Shown here piece by piece: positions 30,050 to 41,654 of a stretch of 64,000 bases of DNA; position 1 is the stretch's first letter; the number at the start of each line of letters is the position of its first letter. The stretch is from Gnetum montanum (Eukaryota > Streptophyta > Gnetopsida > Gnetales > Gnetaceae). The stretch lies in contig MNCI01014546.1 in NCBI GenBank assembly GCA_015680685.1, positions 482,945 through 546,944 on the forward strand. The letters are read 5' to 3'. The position numbers were made by a program, and so were the translations under genes. Under the pieces are notes generated by a model. That model saw only the letters and a list, made by a program, of their open reading frames with translations. It made no database searches and was not told the DNA's origin.

Positions 30050-30400
30050 CTCAAAAACAAATCTTAATGCTTAACCTAAACAAGATATAAATATGAAGTG
30101 CTTTGTAAATTTGCAAGTTTTCTTTACTTTGAGAAATATGCAAAATTTTATCGTTGAACATTTGGGATTTTTGCATTGTAAATGAAGTTCATCAAGTTGA
30201 GTAGAGGCTTACAATTTTTGAAGTACTTGAAACTTCTACAATTTATTCCCCATGTATTTAGCAAGTAAAGTGTTTTTACCACATATAATGGTTAATTGTG
30301 TCATTTTGCAGTGATCCTCATCATCAAAGGAATTGAAATCTAATAAAAAATGTGTGTAAATTTGTGAAAACATAAGGTAAAACCAATAAGCTAAATTTCA
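30050..30400 (-). repeat. Unidentified dispersed repeat A, copy 2
   Basis: Same sequence family as 13960-14270 with an extra about 40 bp near 30245-30285. Shared minus-strand readings include LDELHLQCKNPKCSTIKF. Same strand as copy 1. Confidence 0.5.
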
Positions 30401-30529
30401 TGGCAACATATCAATACTCAATTAGCTAGAGTAGAGGATTACTACATGTTATTTGACTCTTAGATCAATTGACAAAAAATTATTGTTTATTGTAATGGTA
30501 ATATTGATGAGTGGGTTACTCTCAAGCCT

Positions 30530-31110
30530 TGGAAATTTTTTTAAAAAGATTATCTTGAAAATTTTAGGAATAACTTTTTCTTTTGAGCCTAATCTTACTA
30601 TTTTGTGAAATTATGCTATTAATAGAATTGAAAAGAAGGTTGATAAATGGAAAGAAGAAAAGCTCACCCATTCTAGCAAAGTTTTAGTTATTAAGTAAAT
30701 GCTTCAATCAACTAATGTTTATTACTCTAATTTTTGGGCTCTTTTTAAACCTTGTTATGATAGAATTGATCATATTATTTAATAGTTTCTTTAGTTTTCT
30801 TAGCAACATATAAAATAATTCTCTAAAGTTTCTTGGGATATTTACACTAGCAGTAAGAAAGATGAAGGAATTAAACTCATTAATTATTATAACTAGGGTA
30901 TTTTGTTGGCAAAAAAAAAAAAGGATTCAAAGTGCATTAATAGAGATGATGTTTGGATGCTCCTATTAAGAAACACGCTTAAGCAAAGAAAACCTAAGAA
31001 TGATAATAGTCAATCTTCTAATAACTTTCTTCACTATCTTCTTTTTCCTCAAGTCATTTCTAATCTTGATGATGAGCAATGGAGCAATCCAACACCTAAC
31101 CATTCAAGTC
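30530..31110 (+). pseudogene. L1-type LINE RT C-terminal fragment
   Basis: Plus-strand reading INRIEKKVDKWKEEKLTHSS, KVLVIK-MLQSTNVYYSNFW, then KDEGIKLINYYN-GILLAKKK matches the region after the RT catalytic core of plant L1 elements (GRLxLIxSVLxSxPxYxxS, GGLGIxNLxxxNxALLxKW). It is interrupted by stops and probably truncated on the right by the E5 LTR near 31110-31160. Confidence 0.6.
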
Positions 31111-31149
31111 ACAGGTGTTTCAAGCACAACCATATCGTAATTCGTGGAT

Positions 31150-31918
31150 GAGGCAATGTGATTATGCTAGTAATTGGTTAAAGTTCGTAACCATTATCTT
31201 CCCATGTGAGCTAGTGAAATTTATGAGTATGGTTTAACTCACTATGAGGTATATGATATGTTGATGTTGTCTAGCCCTTTGACTCCTAGCATACATGGTA
31301 AAGTGAAAATAATTTCTAAGTCTAACTAAAATAGTAAATGAATCTAGTCTATCCTATGATGATGAGTATCTCGTCCTGACCTTCCATACACATCTTGGAC
31401 TTTGTGCAACTACAATTAGGATTACCAAGTACTTTGCTACTAGGCGTATCAAGCGATAGCACTACTAGGTTGCCAAGCAATCACACTTAACTAATCAAGA
31501 TCAGTTGTTCTCATTCTGCTTAACAATAGTAATGGGAAAGTGCATGGGAAAGTAAAAATTAACTAAGAAAACAACAAACATTATTCTAAGTAAAATAGTA
31601 AACTAGGAGACTGTTGCAATAGTATGAAATAGCTTGATCTTTATTGCTAATCACACTTGTGCCTAAGTATAAGATGCTCAAATAAAGACTCTGTACACTA
31701 CATCACACTACACTATGGGCATTTACAATTCTAAGTGCTTATGAACACAAATTGTAATAGTTATGCTACTATGTAATGAAAAGTACTATGGATCCATGCA
31801 TCTAAGTGTTGTATTTATAGGTTGGCATGCATCTCATGATATTGCATATACGACAACATAGCGTGGCTTACAATATCATATATTTGATATCATAGTCCAC
31901 CAAAATTTTGATTTATCA
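31150..31918 (-). repeat. E5 3' LTR (diverged)
   Basis: Right end TTTATCA at 31912-31918, followed by the complement of a polypurine tract (TACCCTAATGACTGA). It aligns with the E2 LTR in order (for example ATGGTTTAACTCACTATGAGG against ATGGTTTAGTCCAGAGTGAGG; CCATACACATCTTGGACTTTG). TATA complement TATTTATAG at 31812-31820; U3 words with GATATC/ATATTG at 31845-31895. The left boundary is unclear (somewhere about 31110-31175). Confidence 0.7.
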
Positions 31919-32111
31919 TACCCTAATGACTGATTGAAAATGTGTTCTTGAGTTAAAACAAAATGAGGATAGTGTTTCTTACAAAATTGGGAGGTAGATT
32001 TACATGACATTATTTACAAGAAACTTCATGCCATAGTGGTGTTTTACAAAAATGACATAAGACACACGACAATGTTGATAGAAAACAAAACTGGATGAAG
32101 CACGATGTAGC

Positions 32112-33571
32112 CTATGTAGTTCCTAGTGGTGGTGGCTTCTCCATCAGTTGCTTTCCTTTGTCATTAGGCTTCTAGAATTTGTATATGTTTAGAAGCACTT
32201 GAAGTTTCTCCTCCTCCATTCTTAGATCATGTATTTTCCATGCCTATTGTGCAATGTGTGATGGAGTAGGTACATCCCATGGACACAATAATTGTAAGAG
32301 CATCTGATTAGCTTTAACGTATCATGCCATAAATTATCTCCTCTCTTCTTCAAATGCCCTAGCCTTTACTTGTAATTCATGATAATTTGACAATCTTTTG
32401 GCTAGGTTCATTGCTACATATTTTTATACTTAGTAGCCAACCTTTATTTCTTTTTAAATTACAGGTTTCCACTTGAAGTTTCTATAAGGAATCTTTACAA
32501 TTTGCAAAACTCATTTTTGTACAGTGCATACATGGCTACTACTTGCTATTCCAGTTCATTTTTAGATCTGCTTGTTGTTAACATGGCCAAGTTAGCATAA
32601 CGAAGGTTAGCTAATCCCATGTACTCTTTTAGATCCTCTATCTACAATTCTTTATTCTTAAGTTCCACCTAGTGGACATGGGCATAATCTTCCAAGATGG
32701 GTTGCTAGTCTAGATTTTGTGCTGATATGGTGCTAATTCAGCCTTAGTCATTTGGATGTCTAATGAATTGATTTGGGTCTCTATGTTCTACCCTTAAGAT
32801 TGTGAGCTCTTCTTGTAATCTCAAAATTTTAGCTTTTGCACACTTTACCCTTGTCTCTACCATAACAAATTTACCCTTTGTTACTATCAACTTTGACTGC
32901 ACTACAATGACATTACTTGGGATATCAAAAAGTGTTGTCATCACTTTTTAAATCTACAATAGTGGATCTAACACATCTTCATGATTTGTAAGAGTCATTG
33001 AGGTCCCTACTAGCATATGAGCATTTCTAACTCTATTTAGATTCGATGGTGGTACAACAAGTACATTGAAGGATTCCTTGATGTGATTTGTGATCACCTC
33101 TATGGCTCCTGCTGCATCTTGGTGCTGCATTACAACAACTATGGCTTCTTCTCCAATTTCTAGCACCACTTGGAATGATGCGGCATTCCCAAAGAATTGT
33201 TGTAACCATTGGGCCTTTTCTCCCAAGTACAATCAAATTTTTCCACTTATGAGGTTTATAGAAACTATGGGTTAAAATGGAATTATTAATTACTTTGTAG
33301 AGGTTGGCCTCCTCCCTTGTTCCCCAGTTGATAGTCTTTGTAATCTATTGTAGATGACTCATTAATGGCCTATAGCCTTGCTGTAGCAATGGTGGAACCT
33401 ATTATTTCTATTACTACTATTCTTGCTATTGTTGTTGCTCTTAATGCTACTATCCATTGGGTCCCACTTGTTGTTGTTGTTTAGTGGTTTGTGTGGTTTT
33501 CCTAGCTTCCATTTCCTTTACCACCTGATCCTTCTTCGGTGATGCAGGTTGAAGCATCTCAGCATCTGAGG
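32112..33571 (-). pseudogene. E5 env-position ORF, C-terminal part
   Basis: Continuation of 58308-57425 after removal of E4. Open pieces 32954-33232 and 32744-32944 match E2 closely: HIKESFNVLVVPPSNL (E2 HIKESFNVPVVPLVDL), VSGTS/VGTSMTLTNHEDVLDPL (E2 SGTSLTLVEHEDVLDRL), KLIVTKGKFVMVETRVKCAK. Ends with LGTT and a TAG stop at 32112-32114. Frameshifts and stops throughout the coiled-coil part. Confidence 0.72.
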
Positions 33572-34357
33572 TGATGAGTAGGGAGTATACCCTATGCCCA
33601 ACCATATGAATCAATAGTGTTCACTAAGTGATTCGGTCAAATTTTGTAGACTTTAGCTCTCTAAGTGCACTCGATTCTAGGAGGTGAATCTAACCATTAC
33701 AATCGTTGTCTTCTTAATTCCACTTGTGAAGTGCAAATATATGGTTAAGTGTAATTGAGGCATATAATTTTTATCATTTTATCTTTCATGATTTAAGTCA
33801 TCTAAGGACAAGAATAAAGTGATTAAATGCTTAATTAATCTAATAACTAGCTAATATTTAACTAATCCTAACATAAGCATCCATTCCCACTTTTCATACA
33901 CATCCTAAACACATTATAGCGCTACTGGATTACCAAGCATTTCAATGTATGCTCGAAGTGGTTATACTTATGTTCACTATTTAATCAATAATAATTAATT
34001 ACATAGAAACATCAAATTAAATTGCATGAATATTAAATGCATAAGGAAACATTAATTTATTCCAAGTGCTACAAGGTTTGATCCTAAAGGCTCATCTTTA
34101 TTGTCATTCATACTAAGGTGCTCAGGTACATCAATGCTCAAATAAATATCCATACACTTCTTTGACTCCTACTATGGGTACATAGAAAATATTCTAACTT
34201 TTGAAGGGAAAAACTACAAGAGCTTCACTACAAGTATGGAAAGATTACCATAAATGTGGTGGGTAGGTGCACATTTATAGGTGAAAATGAGAGGCTACAT
34301 TAATGAGCACATGTCAATGTGGCAAACCCCACATCAATGGGATTATATCAACAATCA
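33572..34357 (-). repeat. E4 3' LTR (family 3)
   Basis: TGATGAGTAGGGAG... to ...ATATCAACAATCA. TATA complement CATTTATAG at 34272-34280 and family-3 U3 words (ATGTCAATGTGG, CCACATCAATGGG) at 34308-34350. It aligns with 56523-57424 over most of its length; the 5' LTR has about 110 bp more in the U3 word array. Confidence 0.82.
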
Positions 34358-34392
34358 AAACTCCTTAGATGGCTAGAAGACAATGAAGAAAA

Positions 34393-36206
34393 TTAGATAA
34401 TCCCAGGTGGTGGAGTCTCCTAAGGTTCTGAAGGACATTCTCCTACTTTGGGCATACATAATTGTTGAGGCGGTTGTTATGATTATCCTGCTATAGCTGC
34501 AACTATTGGTGGAAGATAGAAGGTGTTCAACAATGCCTTCATCTTTTTATCTTGACTTTGGGGATCATTCACAGTCCATGCTGCTTTACCAATGCTGGCT
34601 GAAATGGAAACATTTGATGGATAGGGCATTGTAGGAAATAACTCATTCACTTTGATAAGCAGACAACAATCTATTTGTGTTCGATGTTGAACACCATGAG
34701 TGCATTTTGTAACTCTTTGGTAATCATTCATTATTTTGGCTAGGTTCTCAATGTTTTATCTCTAATTAGTGAACTTCACCTTAATAACCTTGAGTTCCAC
34801 ATTTATAACCTCAAGCTTTTGCTTAGTCTCTTTATGGCCCTTCATACAATAAGTACAAGTTGGCCACCTACTTCTCCAACTTTGACTACAACCTTCCAGT
34901 AGTTAGCATTGCCAGGTTTGCATATCAAAGGTTGGTGAGCTTCATATACTTAGTTATTTCCTCAATTTGTAGCTCATTCATGTGAATTTCAACCTTATTG
35001 TATGCATTTAGCCCATCAAAAATAGGTTGCTAGACATCACCTACTTGCTAGAGCTGCTAGAGGGCCTCATTGATTTGTGCCTTTACTAATTAGATGTGCT
35101 TCTCATTAATTTCATTTTGCAATCCCACTTGGTACTTGTAATTATTTTTCACCCTTTCAAACTTAAGGACCTTATTTTTCTAAGTGGCAATCTCAATTGT
35201 AGATTTTTAGTGCAATGCACGAACTTCCTAAATTGAGAGGTTTCTATTCTCTATAGCCAAACTCCTCAATTCAGTGTTCACCCTAGTAAGCTGCTCTTAT
35301 TGTTAATGGATAAATTTCAACATTTTTTATTTTCTCATATCAACATTTCACAAGTGATGATTTTTTGTGATTAGGGCCTCATTCTCCTAGCAAGTCTAGA
35401 CCAAGTTCTTCTGAATGTTATGCATTGTGGCATCAGCCAAGGACTGGTCAAAGATTGCTAACTCCATTGCATATTCAACCTCTTTGAGTTTTTCCTGAAG
35501 CTTTTGAAAAGCTTCATCTCATGTTATTGTTTAGTTGAGCATTGTAGGATTAATGAGGGAGGCTCTTAGCTCAACAACCTCTACAACCAAGTGTTGGTTT
35601 TCTACTCTGGTGGTTTCAAGTTGTCCTTCTAGAATGATGCATTTGCCCCTTGCCTCAAGCATCTTTGACTAGGTAGTAGTGATGGTATTCAAAAGGTCAA
35701 AGACATCGGGAATCAATTGTCTAGTTCCCACCAATTGGTCCAACAATTCCTCATGCTAGGCTATGCTTAATCTCTCTTTAATGGTTCCTACAGATGTCTC
35801 TCCCATGTACCACTCTCTACTGGAAGTGATGATGGGCCACATGGAATAGCTTTACTATTGAGTCTTAACTTCTAGAGGAGCAAATTTCAAAAAGGATCTA
35901 AATTTTAGCTCCTGAAGCATAAATTTGAACCTCCTTGGATGCGATTTGTTTGAGGCGGGAGTCCATTAGGGTAACCTCAAGGTTCGATCTTGGCCTTGGT
36001 GCCTCATCTCGGTGTGATTGTTATGTCTTGACCACTTGAGGAATCTATTTGATAAACTCCACTTCAAGATCCTTCAAAAGAGATCCCATTGCATGGATTT
36101 TTGCTACCTATTCTTGGGGCTATTCTTGACTCCTTCTAATTCTTGGTCTTTTGTTCCTTAGTTGGGATAGTCCTTCCTCCTACAGGTGTTTTCTTTTTGG
36201 TGCCAT
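34393..36206 (-). pseudogene. E4 env-position ORF
   Basis: Starts at ATG 36204-36206 (MAPKRKH...) and ends at TAA 34393-34395 (PPPGII). The open piece 34483-34731 (MPYPSNVSISASIGKAAWTV, NDPQSQDKKMKALL) matches the E2 C-terminal block LPCPWEVLTPSNIGTLAWTM, QDPRTEEEKLQAIL. Coiled-coil-like sequence with many stops between. Shorter than E2 (about 600 against 930 codons); the domain between MAPKR and the coiled coil (KKGLKKEY..., PFPYLIRKL) appears deleted. Confidence 0.65.
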
Positions 36207-36634
36207 CTATAGTCACAACAAAACCAATGATCAACATGTGATGTGTAACTTATATCCTTTAGGTACCTTATCTCATTGGTTAGTTACACTTTGGCTAAGT
36301 TATGACCATGGCAGATTGAATATTTGAATGTTTTTTTAAATGTTATTTGGTTTAGCAGGTCACTAGAGATTTTTGGAAGGGTTTAACTTTCATAAATTGA
36401 TGTTTTAATGTTAGTTTATTAGTTAAACCTTTGTGGGAGTTAGAAAAATTTCAAAAAATTTATTGTAAAAAACCTAAGGTTTTTGGTCCCCACAATGTAG
36501 AGCTTACCTTCGGTAGCTGTAGGACTAGAGAACAAGGTTAATCGAACAAACGATTTGGAAGTTATGGCTCTTAGAAGGTTCTAGCCTCCAAAAATTTCAA
36601 AAACTCCCTCCTCATTTGAGCTCAAATGTGAAAA

Positions 36635-36750
36635 AATGTTAAGTATGACCACATATTTATAGGGTTTTTGTGTTGTGTCGATAAAGTCCTATCAATAAGG
36701 TTTCATTTATGCAATTGACTTTGTCAACAGGGTCCTATCGACAGAGCCTA
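36635..36750 (-). promoter_or_regulatory. E4 internal LTR-like promoter cassette
   Basis: In element sense: family-3 words CTGTCGATAGGACCCTG and GATAGGACTTTATCGAC (36676-36748), TATA box CCCTATAAATATG (36652-36664), then ACTTAACA (36637-36644). The words match those in its own LTR (CCTGTCGATGGGATCTCG, complement near 57335), not those of E2. About 450 bp upstream of the env-position ATG. A donor-like AAG/GTAAGC lies at about 36503-36512 and an acceptor-like TATAG abuts the ATG. Confidence 0.55.
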
Positions 36751-38196
36751 TGAAAAAAAATTTCACATTTAAAAATTTAAAAAATAGAAGTTAAAATATG
36801 AACTTGGGGTCTTTGGAGAGCTAGAAAAGCTATTAACATGATGAAATGCTTGAAGAGGGCAAGATTATTCCTGAAAGGAGTTTTTAGCTAGAGAATGAAT
36901 TTAAAAGAAGAAGTGCCATTAAGGAGCACATAGCTGGATGCAACCTATGGGCAATGTAGAAGGATTCAATTTGAAAAAGTGTCTAAGGATAAGAAACTTA
37001 ATAGCCTAGCTAAGAGAAATGCAAGTGGGTCCTCCTCATGGCAAGCTCATGATCTTTTTACCCTTGCATATCCTCAAACCAAGGAGTGGCCCCATGGTTT
37101 ACTAATGATTATGGAAAGTTAGGGACCTAATCCAAAAGAATCTACCTAAGAATTTTGACACATCAAACTAAGACATTGAAAAAAACATAAAAAATCAGAA
37201 ATGAGGGAAATTATGGAAAGCATTTGTGGATGAGAGAGAGAGAGAGGAATGAAGTTTTGTATCAAGGTCACATGAAGTCCCTTGTGGATTTTGTAATTAA
37301 ATGACTTAATAAGTCCATCCTTAGTATAGATCAAAACCAAGCACTTCCAGTGACTTCGCATTGATATGCTAAGACCAACCCATCCCCTCAAGACACATGA
37401 ATGCTCCCATAGATCAATCACCATTCCTAAAAGAAGAATAAAAGAGAAGTAGAAAGTGAGAAAGGGCCTTAGTTAAAGGGGACCTTCAAGCATGGGTAAC
37501 ATGTCTTTCTAGTCCCATAACCAGTGATTGTAGTTAATTATTAAGTCTAAGGGGTGTGCTTTGACTTCCTATTATTTTTTTTTAATTTTATATGTTTATG
37601 GATTTTTGGATGGGAACCACACCATGCAAAGACATTAACTTCCTATTATTGGTGGACAAAGGAATGATAAGAAATCCATGAAAACACTCATGCACTCAAG
37701 TGGATAGGAAAGTATAGAGAGCATCAAGTTCCATTGAAGTCACACCTTTATCAATCCATTTAATCCTTCCTAAGTTTGGAAACCACCAAGGTCATAAGTT
37801 CATTAAAGGTTCTTATTAAGGAAGGGACCTCATATTTTTTAAACAAAGAATACCATAGAGTTTTGTAGATGGATGGATGATGTGGACTCATTGCTTGTTC
37901 CATGAAAAATAAGCCATGTATTAGTTATCAATCATAAAAATTCAAAGATAGAATTCAAACATTAGTAATCAAAAACATTAAGTACAAACCACCATCAATA
38001 GCAGCTACACCAACACTATGTCCTATTAGAAATAAAGGAAAAGGAAGCGTAACATTAGAAAAACATTATTAAAACACAAACCAAGTAAAATATAGAAGAA
38101 ATTGTGAAAGATTCAAGAAGGATAAAATGTACTAAAGATGATGTAAAACAAAAAGTGTAAAAACAAAAAGAGTGTAGAACAAAAAAGTGAAAAGAA
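36751..38196 (-). other. E4 3' non-coding region
   Basis: Shared blocks in the same order as in E2 and E5: AAGTGGGTCCTCCTCATGG at about 37025, CTTCAAGCATGGGTAACATG at about 37485, and the hairpin unit GTCTAAGGGGTGTGCTTTGA ... GGAACCACACCATGCAAAG at 37549-37632. Ends at the pol stop. No ORF of interest. Confidence 0.6.
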
Positions 38197-38921
38197 CTAA
38201 GGAGCCACTTTGATTAGTTTTGCATGGATGGACATCTTCTTTAGGACTAAGTTGGAAGGAGGAGATCTAAAATATTGATAGTGCTTATCCATCCAAGAAG
38301 GTGTTGCAATCACTGGCTCTCTTGGTCTTATGGAAACGTTTAACTTATTGTATGTTAACCAACAATTTCTTATTTGGGCTTTCAAGTTTGTAGATCAACA
38401 TGACCCCAAAAGAAAAGGTTTTATAAATGATTTTAGACCCTTCCCAAAACGTTTGGAACTTAGTTGTTTGTGGAATATGTGTGGGGTTCCAGTAAATAAC
38501 CTTGTCTCCTGGTTGAAATTTTACCTTTCTTATTTTAAGATCATGGCATTGCTTGTTGAATACTTTATGCACTTCATTCAAGGATAGGGCCACCAATTGA
38601 TTTTCATGTAGCACATTAAAGTTCATCATCTGTCTTTCTATGCTAGACTAAGGTTATGGTCAAGATCACAAGTTGTTGAAAGGGTACGAAACTTGGATTG
38701 AATAGGAAGAGTTGGTAGTTTTTTGTACACTAGATCATAGGGAGAATAGCCTATAGGGTGTTTTCATATTGAGTGATAGGCCCAAAGGGCATTGTTAAGT
38801 TTAGTGCTCCAGTATCTCCTACATTTGCTAATTATTTTTCGTAAGATCTTAGTGATCTTCCTATTCATAACCTTAGCTTGATCATTTTCTTAGGGGTGGT
38901 AAGATGGTATTAACTTATGTT
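38197..38921 (-). pseudogene. E4 integrase C-terminal part and pol end
   Basis: Open piece 38345-38629: NEVHKVFNKQCHDLKIRKVK, FQPGDKVIYWN, FQTFWEGSKIIYKTFSFGVM, the chromatin-side GPY/F-like C-terminal module of gypsy integrases. It is followed by the pol tail near 38197-38260, equivalent to 47840-47905 of E3. Further up (38700-38916) lies core sequence ending at the E3 insertion. Continues at 50805. Confidence 0.75.
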
Positions 38922-39455
38922 TGATGAACCACATTTATGTTGGCTCTGACGTCAGGTACACGATGTCACATACGCAACATCAGAGCATCTACCCTAGGTC
39001 TATAAATACCATGCTTGGGCTTCCTTTTTGAGTTAGTTTTCAGTTTAGTTCTCAAGCAGAGTAGCAAAGCTCTTATTCTTTCTTTTCCTAAAAGTTAGAA
39101 TATTTCCTGAGTGCTCATAGAAAGAGTCTAAGTGTGTATGGTTCTTTATTTAAGCACTGATGTACCTAAGCACAACAACGTGATGAGAATAAAATGAACT
39201 CTTTTGACAATCCTTGCAACACTAAGAATAGATTAACATTTTCTTTACTACATTTTACTTTCTTACTCTTTACTTTAATGCATTTGAATTAAGTGATTTA
39301 TTTCTAGTAGTTAATGAACACAAGAATGACAACTTTGAGCATTCATATAGTACTTGGTAACCCAGCAACACTTAATGTTTGGTAGCCTAGTAGTGCTATA
39401 TGTGTTTAGAATGTGTCAAGGAAAGTGATGTGGTTACTTATATTAGGCTAGCTAG

Positions 39456-41203
39456 TGAAACACCACTAATTTCAGCCTAACACTTTGAAATGACTTAAGC
39501 TCTTTAGAAATTGTTGAGGAAAAATTTAACTAAGACATGGAACTCACGCCTAGCTTTCTCAAGCTAGCTTACTCATGTTGTCAAGCTAGCTTGCCCTCAG
39601 CATGAGCAGCTCCTACAGCTTTAAAATCAAGTAAAAAATGGTCCAAATCTGAGGGTGCAAGCCATCCTCAAAAGGCCACTAATGTCCACTCCAAGTCTCA
39701 GCATTCAAGAAATCAAATTTTAGGTCAAATAGTGCAAATTTTCGTAGTCACGTTGTAGTCACGTTGTGGTCATGCTGAGGTCATGCTGAGGTCATGCTAA
39801 TAGTGTAAGTACAGTGTGACCAACTTTCAAAGCCTCAAAATCGAGTCAACATGACTTGATTTCAAGGGTGTAAGTCATCCTCAGGATTTACTATTGACAA
39901 CTATGGGTCCTAGTCTCCAGAATGCTAGATTTCAAGCCCAAAATTACAAATTTTTGTAGCTCACGCTGTGGTCACACTGGTAGCATGAGTCCAGCGTGAG
40001 CTACAAAAAGTGGCTCAAATCAAGTCAAATCCATCCCCAATTTTCAACTTACAGATCACTCTCAGGGTTCGACATAGTCAGACAATTGATGTACACAAGA
40101 AACAAGCTTCAAAGTTCAAATTTTGTGTAAAATGTGTCATTTTAGCTTACTCACGCTAAGGTCACGCTAAGGTAATGTTGGCAGCATGAGTGTAGCATGA
40201 ATGTAGTGTGAATGCAGCGTGAGCATGCTGAGGACATGCCAGAACTAAATCAACTCACGCTAGAAGTCCTGGTCAAGAAAAGATGCCTCAAATAGCCATA
40301 AAGCCACTCGGATCGACATCTTGTAGTAGTTGATTCAGAGATCAAGAAGATTCAAGTGAGTCGGAGTCAATTTCTCTCATTATCATTATCATTTCACTGT
40401 AAATTTTCATCATTTGTGAGCTTTCCAAGCTCTTATGCTTTGAATTATATGTGCTTCCATGAGTGTAAGCTAGCTTGAGTAAGTTAACACATGCTGTAAG
40501 ATACAATGCACTTGGTTGAGAACATAGCTTGTCCACACACGTCCAACTCACACATAGTTGTCCACTAGACACATGTCACTTGATCCGTTTTCCTCTCAAT
40601 TCTCAGCCATTGATTCAATCCATGAATTCTGCACCTAAGCTCAACCAAACCCTATAAATACCCTATCAATTCACATAAATAGGGTTGGAAATTTTGAAGG
40701 TTGATGGCTTAGAAAACTCAGACCAGCAATCCTTGGGTGCTTGGGCACACTTGACTCCTCGTATCCAAGCCCTTCTAAAACACATCACATCACCCCGGGG
40801 CTTGGCGCTTGACCTGCCATCCACACGTGTAGCTACGCTTTGACTGGTGCACATCTTTTCTAAGCAATACAATATAGTTTTTTTTGCCAATCATTATTTT
40901 GTTTATTCTATTTTACATTTAGTTTAGGTTTTGTTTGCACTACTGTTCTGTGTACAATCTATTTGCATTTTGTACACCATTGTTTACATTTTGAAGATCA
41001 GTTATGATAACCCCAGCGTAAGCCGTAGTTTACGCTTGGGGAAGTCCTTGATTGATTTGCATGTAGACCATCCAAGGTACTCTACCTTCATTTTTCTTTT
41101 CCAACTCGCCCTTGGGTAGAGGCAGCGTTAGCTGTGCTTGTCCAACGATCTTTCGATGTTTGTTTTCCCTTCTAGCCTTTCACCAATTATTTAGGTCAGT
41201 ATA
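39456..41203 (+). mobile_element. Solo LTR of another retrotransposon, 1.75 kb
   Basis: Begins TGAAACACC; ends GTCAGTATA (terminal CA apparently changed to TA); flanked by GCTAG at 39451-39455 and 41204-41208. The empty site is seen in the 3' LTR at about 50510-50520 (GGCTAGCTAGG). TATA box CCTATAAATACC (40651-40662) gives plus orientation. The U3 is remarkable for 11-bp periodic arrays of CACGCT / AGCGTG-like words (39745-39799, 40151-40226). No coding region. Confidence 0.75.
39745..40226 (+). repeat. 11-bp periodic direct and inverted arrays in solo-LTR U3
   Basis: 39745-39799: five 11-mers (GTAGTCACGTT twice, GTGGTCATGCT, GAGGTCATGCT twice). 40151-40172: TCACGCTAAGG twice. 40183-40226: four 11-mers in the inverse sense (AGCATGAGTGT, AGCATGAATGT, AGTGTGAATGC, AGCGTGAGCAT). 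More single copies lie near 39960-40000 and 40255. The two opposed arrays could fold into a cruciform or provide phased binding sites. Confidence 0.85.
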
Positions 41204-41495
41204 GCTAGGTAATAGATGAATTAGATTTTCAATTACTTTACCTTTCATTTTTATTATAGGTGATCAAACTCATAAAAGATAATATATGAAAAATCATATA
41301 CCTTAACTATACTTAAACCATATCCTTGAACTTCACAAGTGTAGTTGGGAAGACAACGAATGTTCTCAATGCCAATTTCACTTCCTAGAAGAGCTAGTGC
41401 ATTAGATAATTATAGGTCCATAGAATTCAACTGGATCACACGTAATGCCTTAGTGATTTATATGATTGGGCATAGGAGTACCTCGTCACTCATCA

Positions 41496-41516
41496 TTGGC
41501 ATCCTTGCTGGGGACC
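41496..41516 (+). other. E3 primer-binding site (tRNA-Asp type)
   Basis: TTGGCATCCTTGCTGGGGAC directly after the LTR, close to the tRNA-Asp complement TGGCGCCGTTGCCGGGG, with changes mostly C-to-T or G-to-A. Confidence 0.78.
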
Positions 41517-41654
41517 TTTTTATTGTTTTGTGCACTATCTAGGACTTAGTAAAAGTATTTAAATCATTCGAACAAACCTTCAAGTCATATCTTATTTCAC
41601 AATTACTACAACAAATTCTCAAAGCACACTATGATTTTTATTCGCTAATTGAAA

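Larger units (their letters stand above)
31150..33571 (-). mobile_element. E5: Athila-like element, left part (3' LTR and env-ORF C-terminus)
   Basis: The rest of E5 is at 57425-64000; E4 is inserted between, with TGAGG duplicated at 33567-33571 and 57425-57429. The env-position reading frame continues across the break. E5 is the most diverged LTR family member; its 5' LTR is outside the window. Confidence 0.78.
38922..41495 (+). repeat. E3 5' LTR (family 2), with solo LTR inserted
   Basis: LTR sequence at 38922-39455 and 41204-41495. U3 words GACGTCAGGTACACGATGTC and GCAACATCAG at 38948-38985, then TATA box TATAAATA (39001-39008). Ends ACTCATCA at 41488-41495. Without the insertion it is about 820 bp against 853 bp for the 3' LTR. 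Confidence 0.87.
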
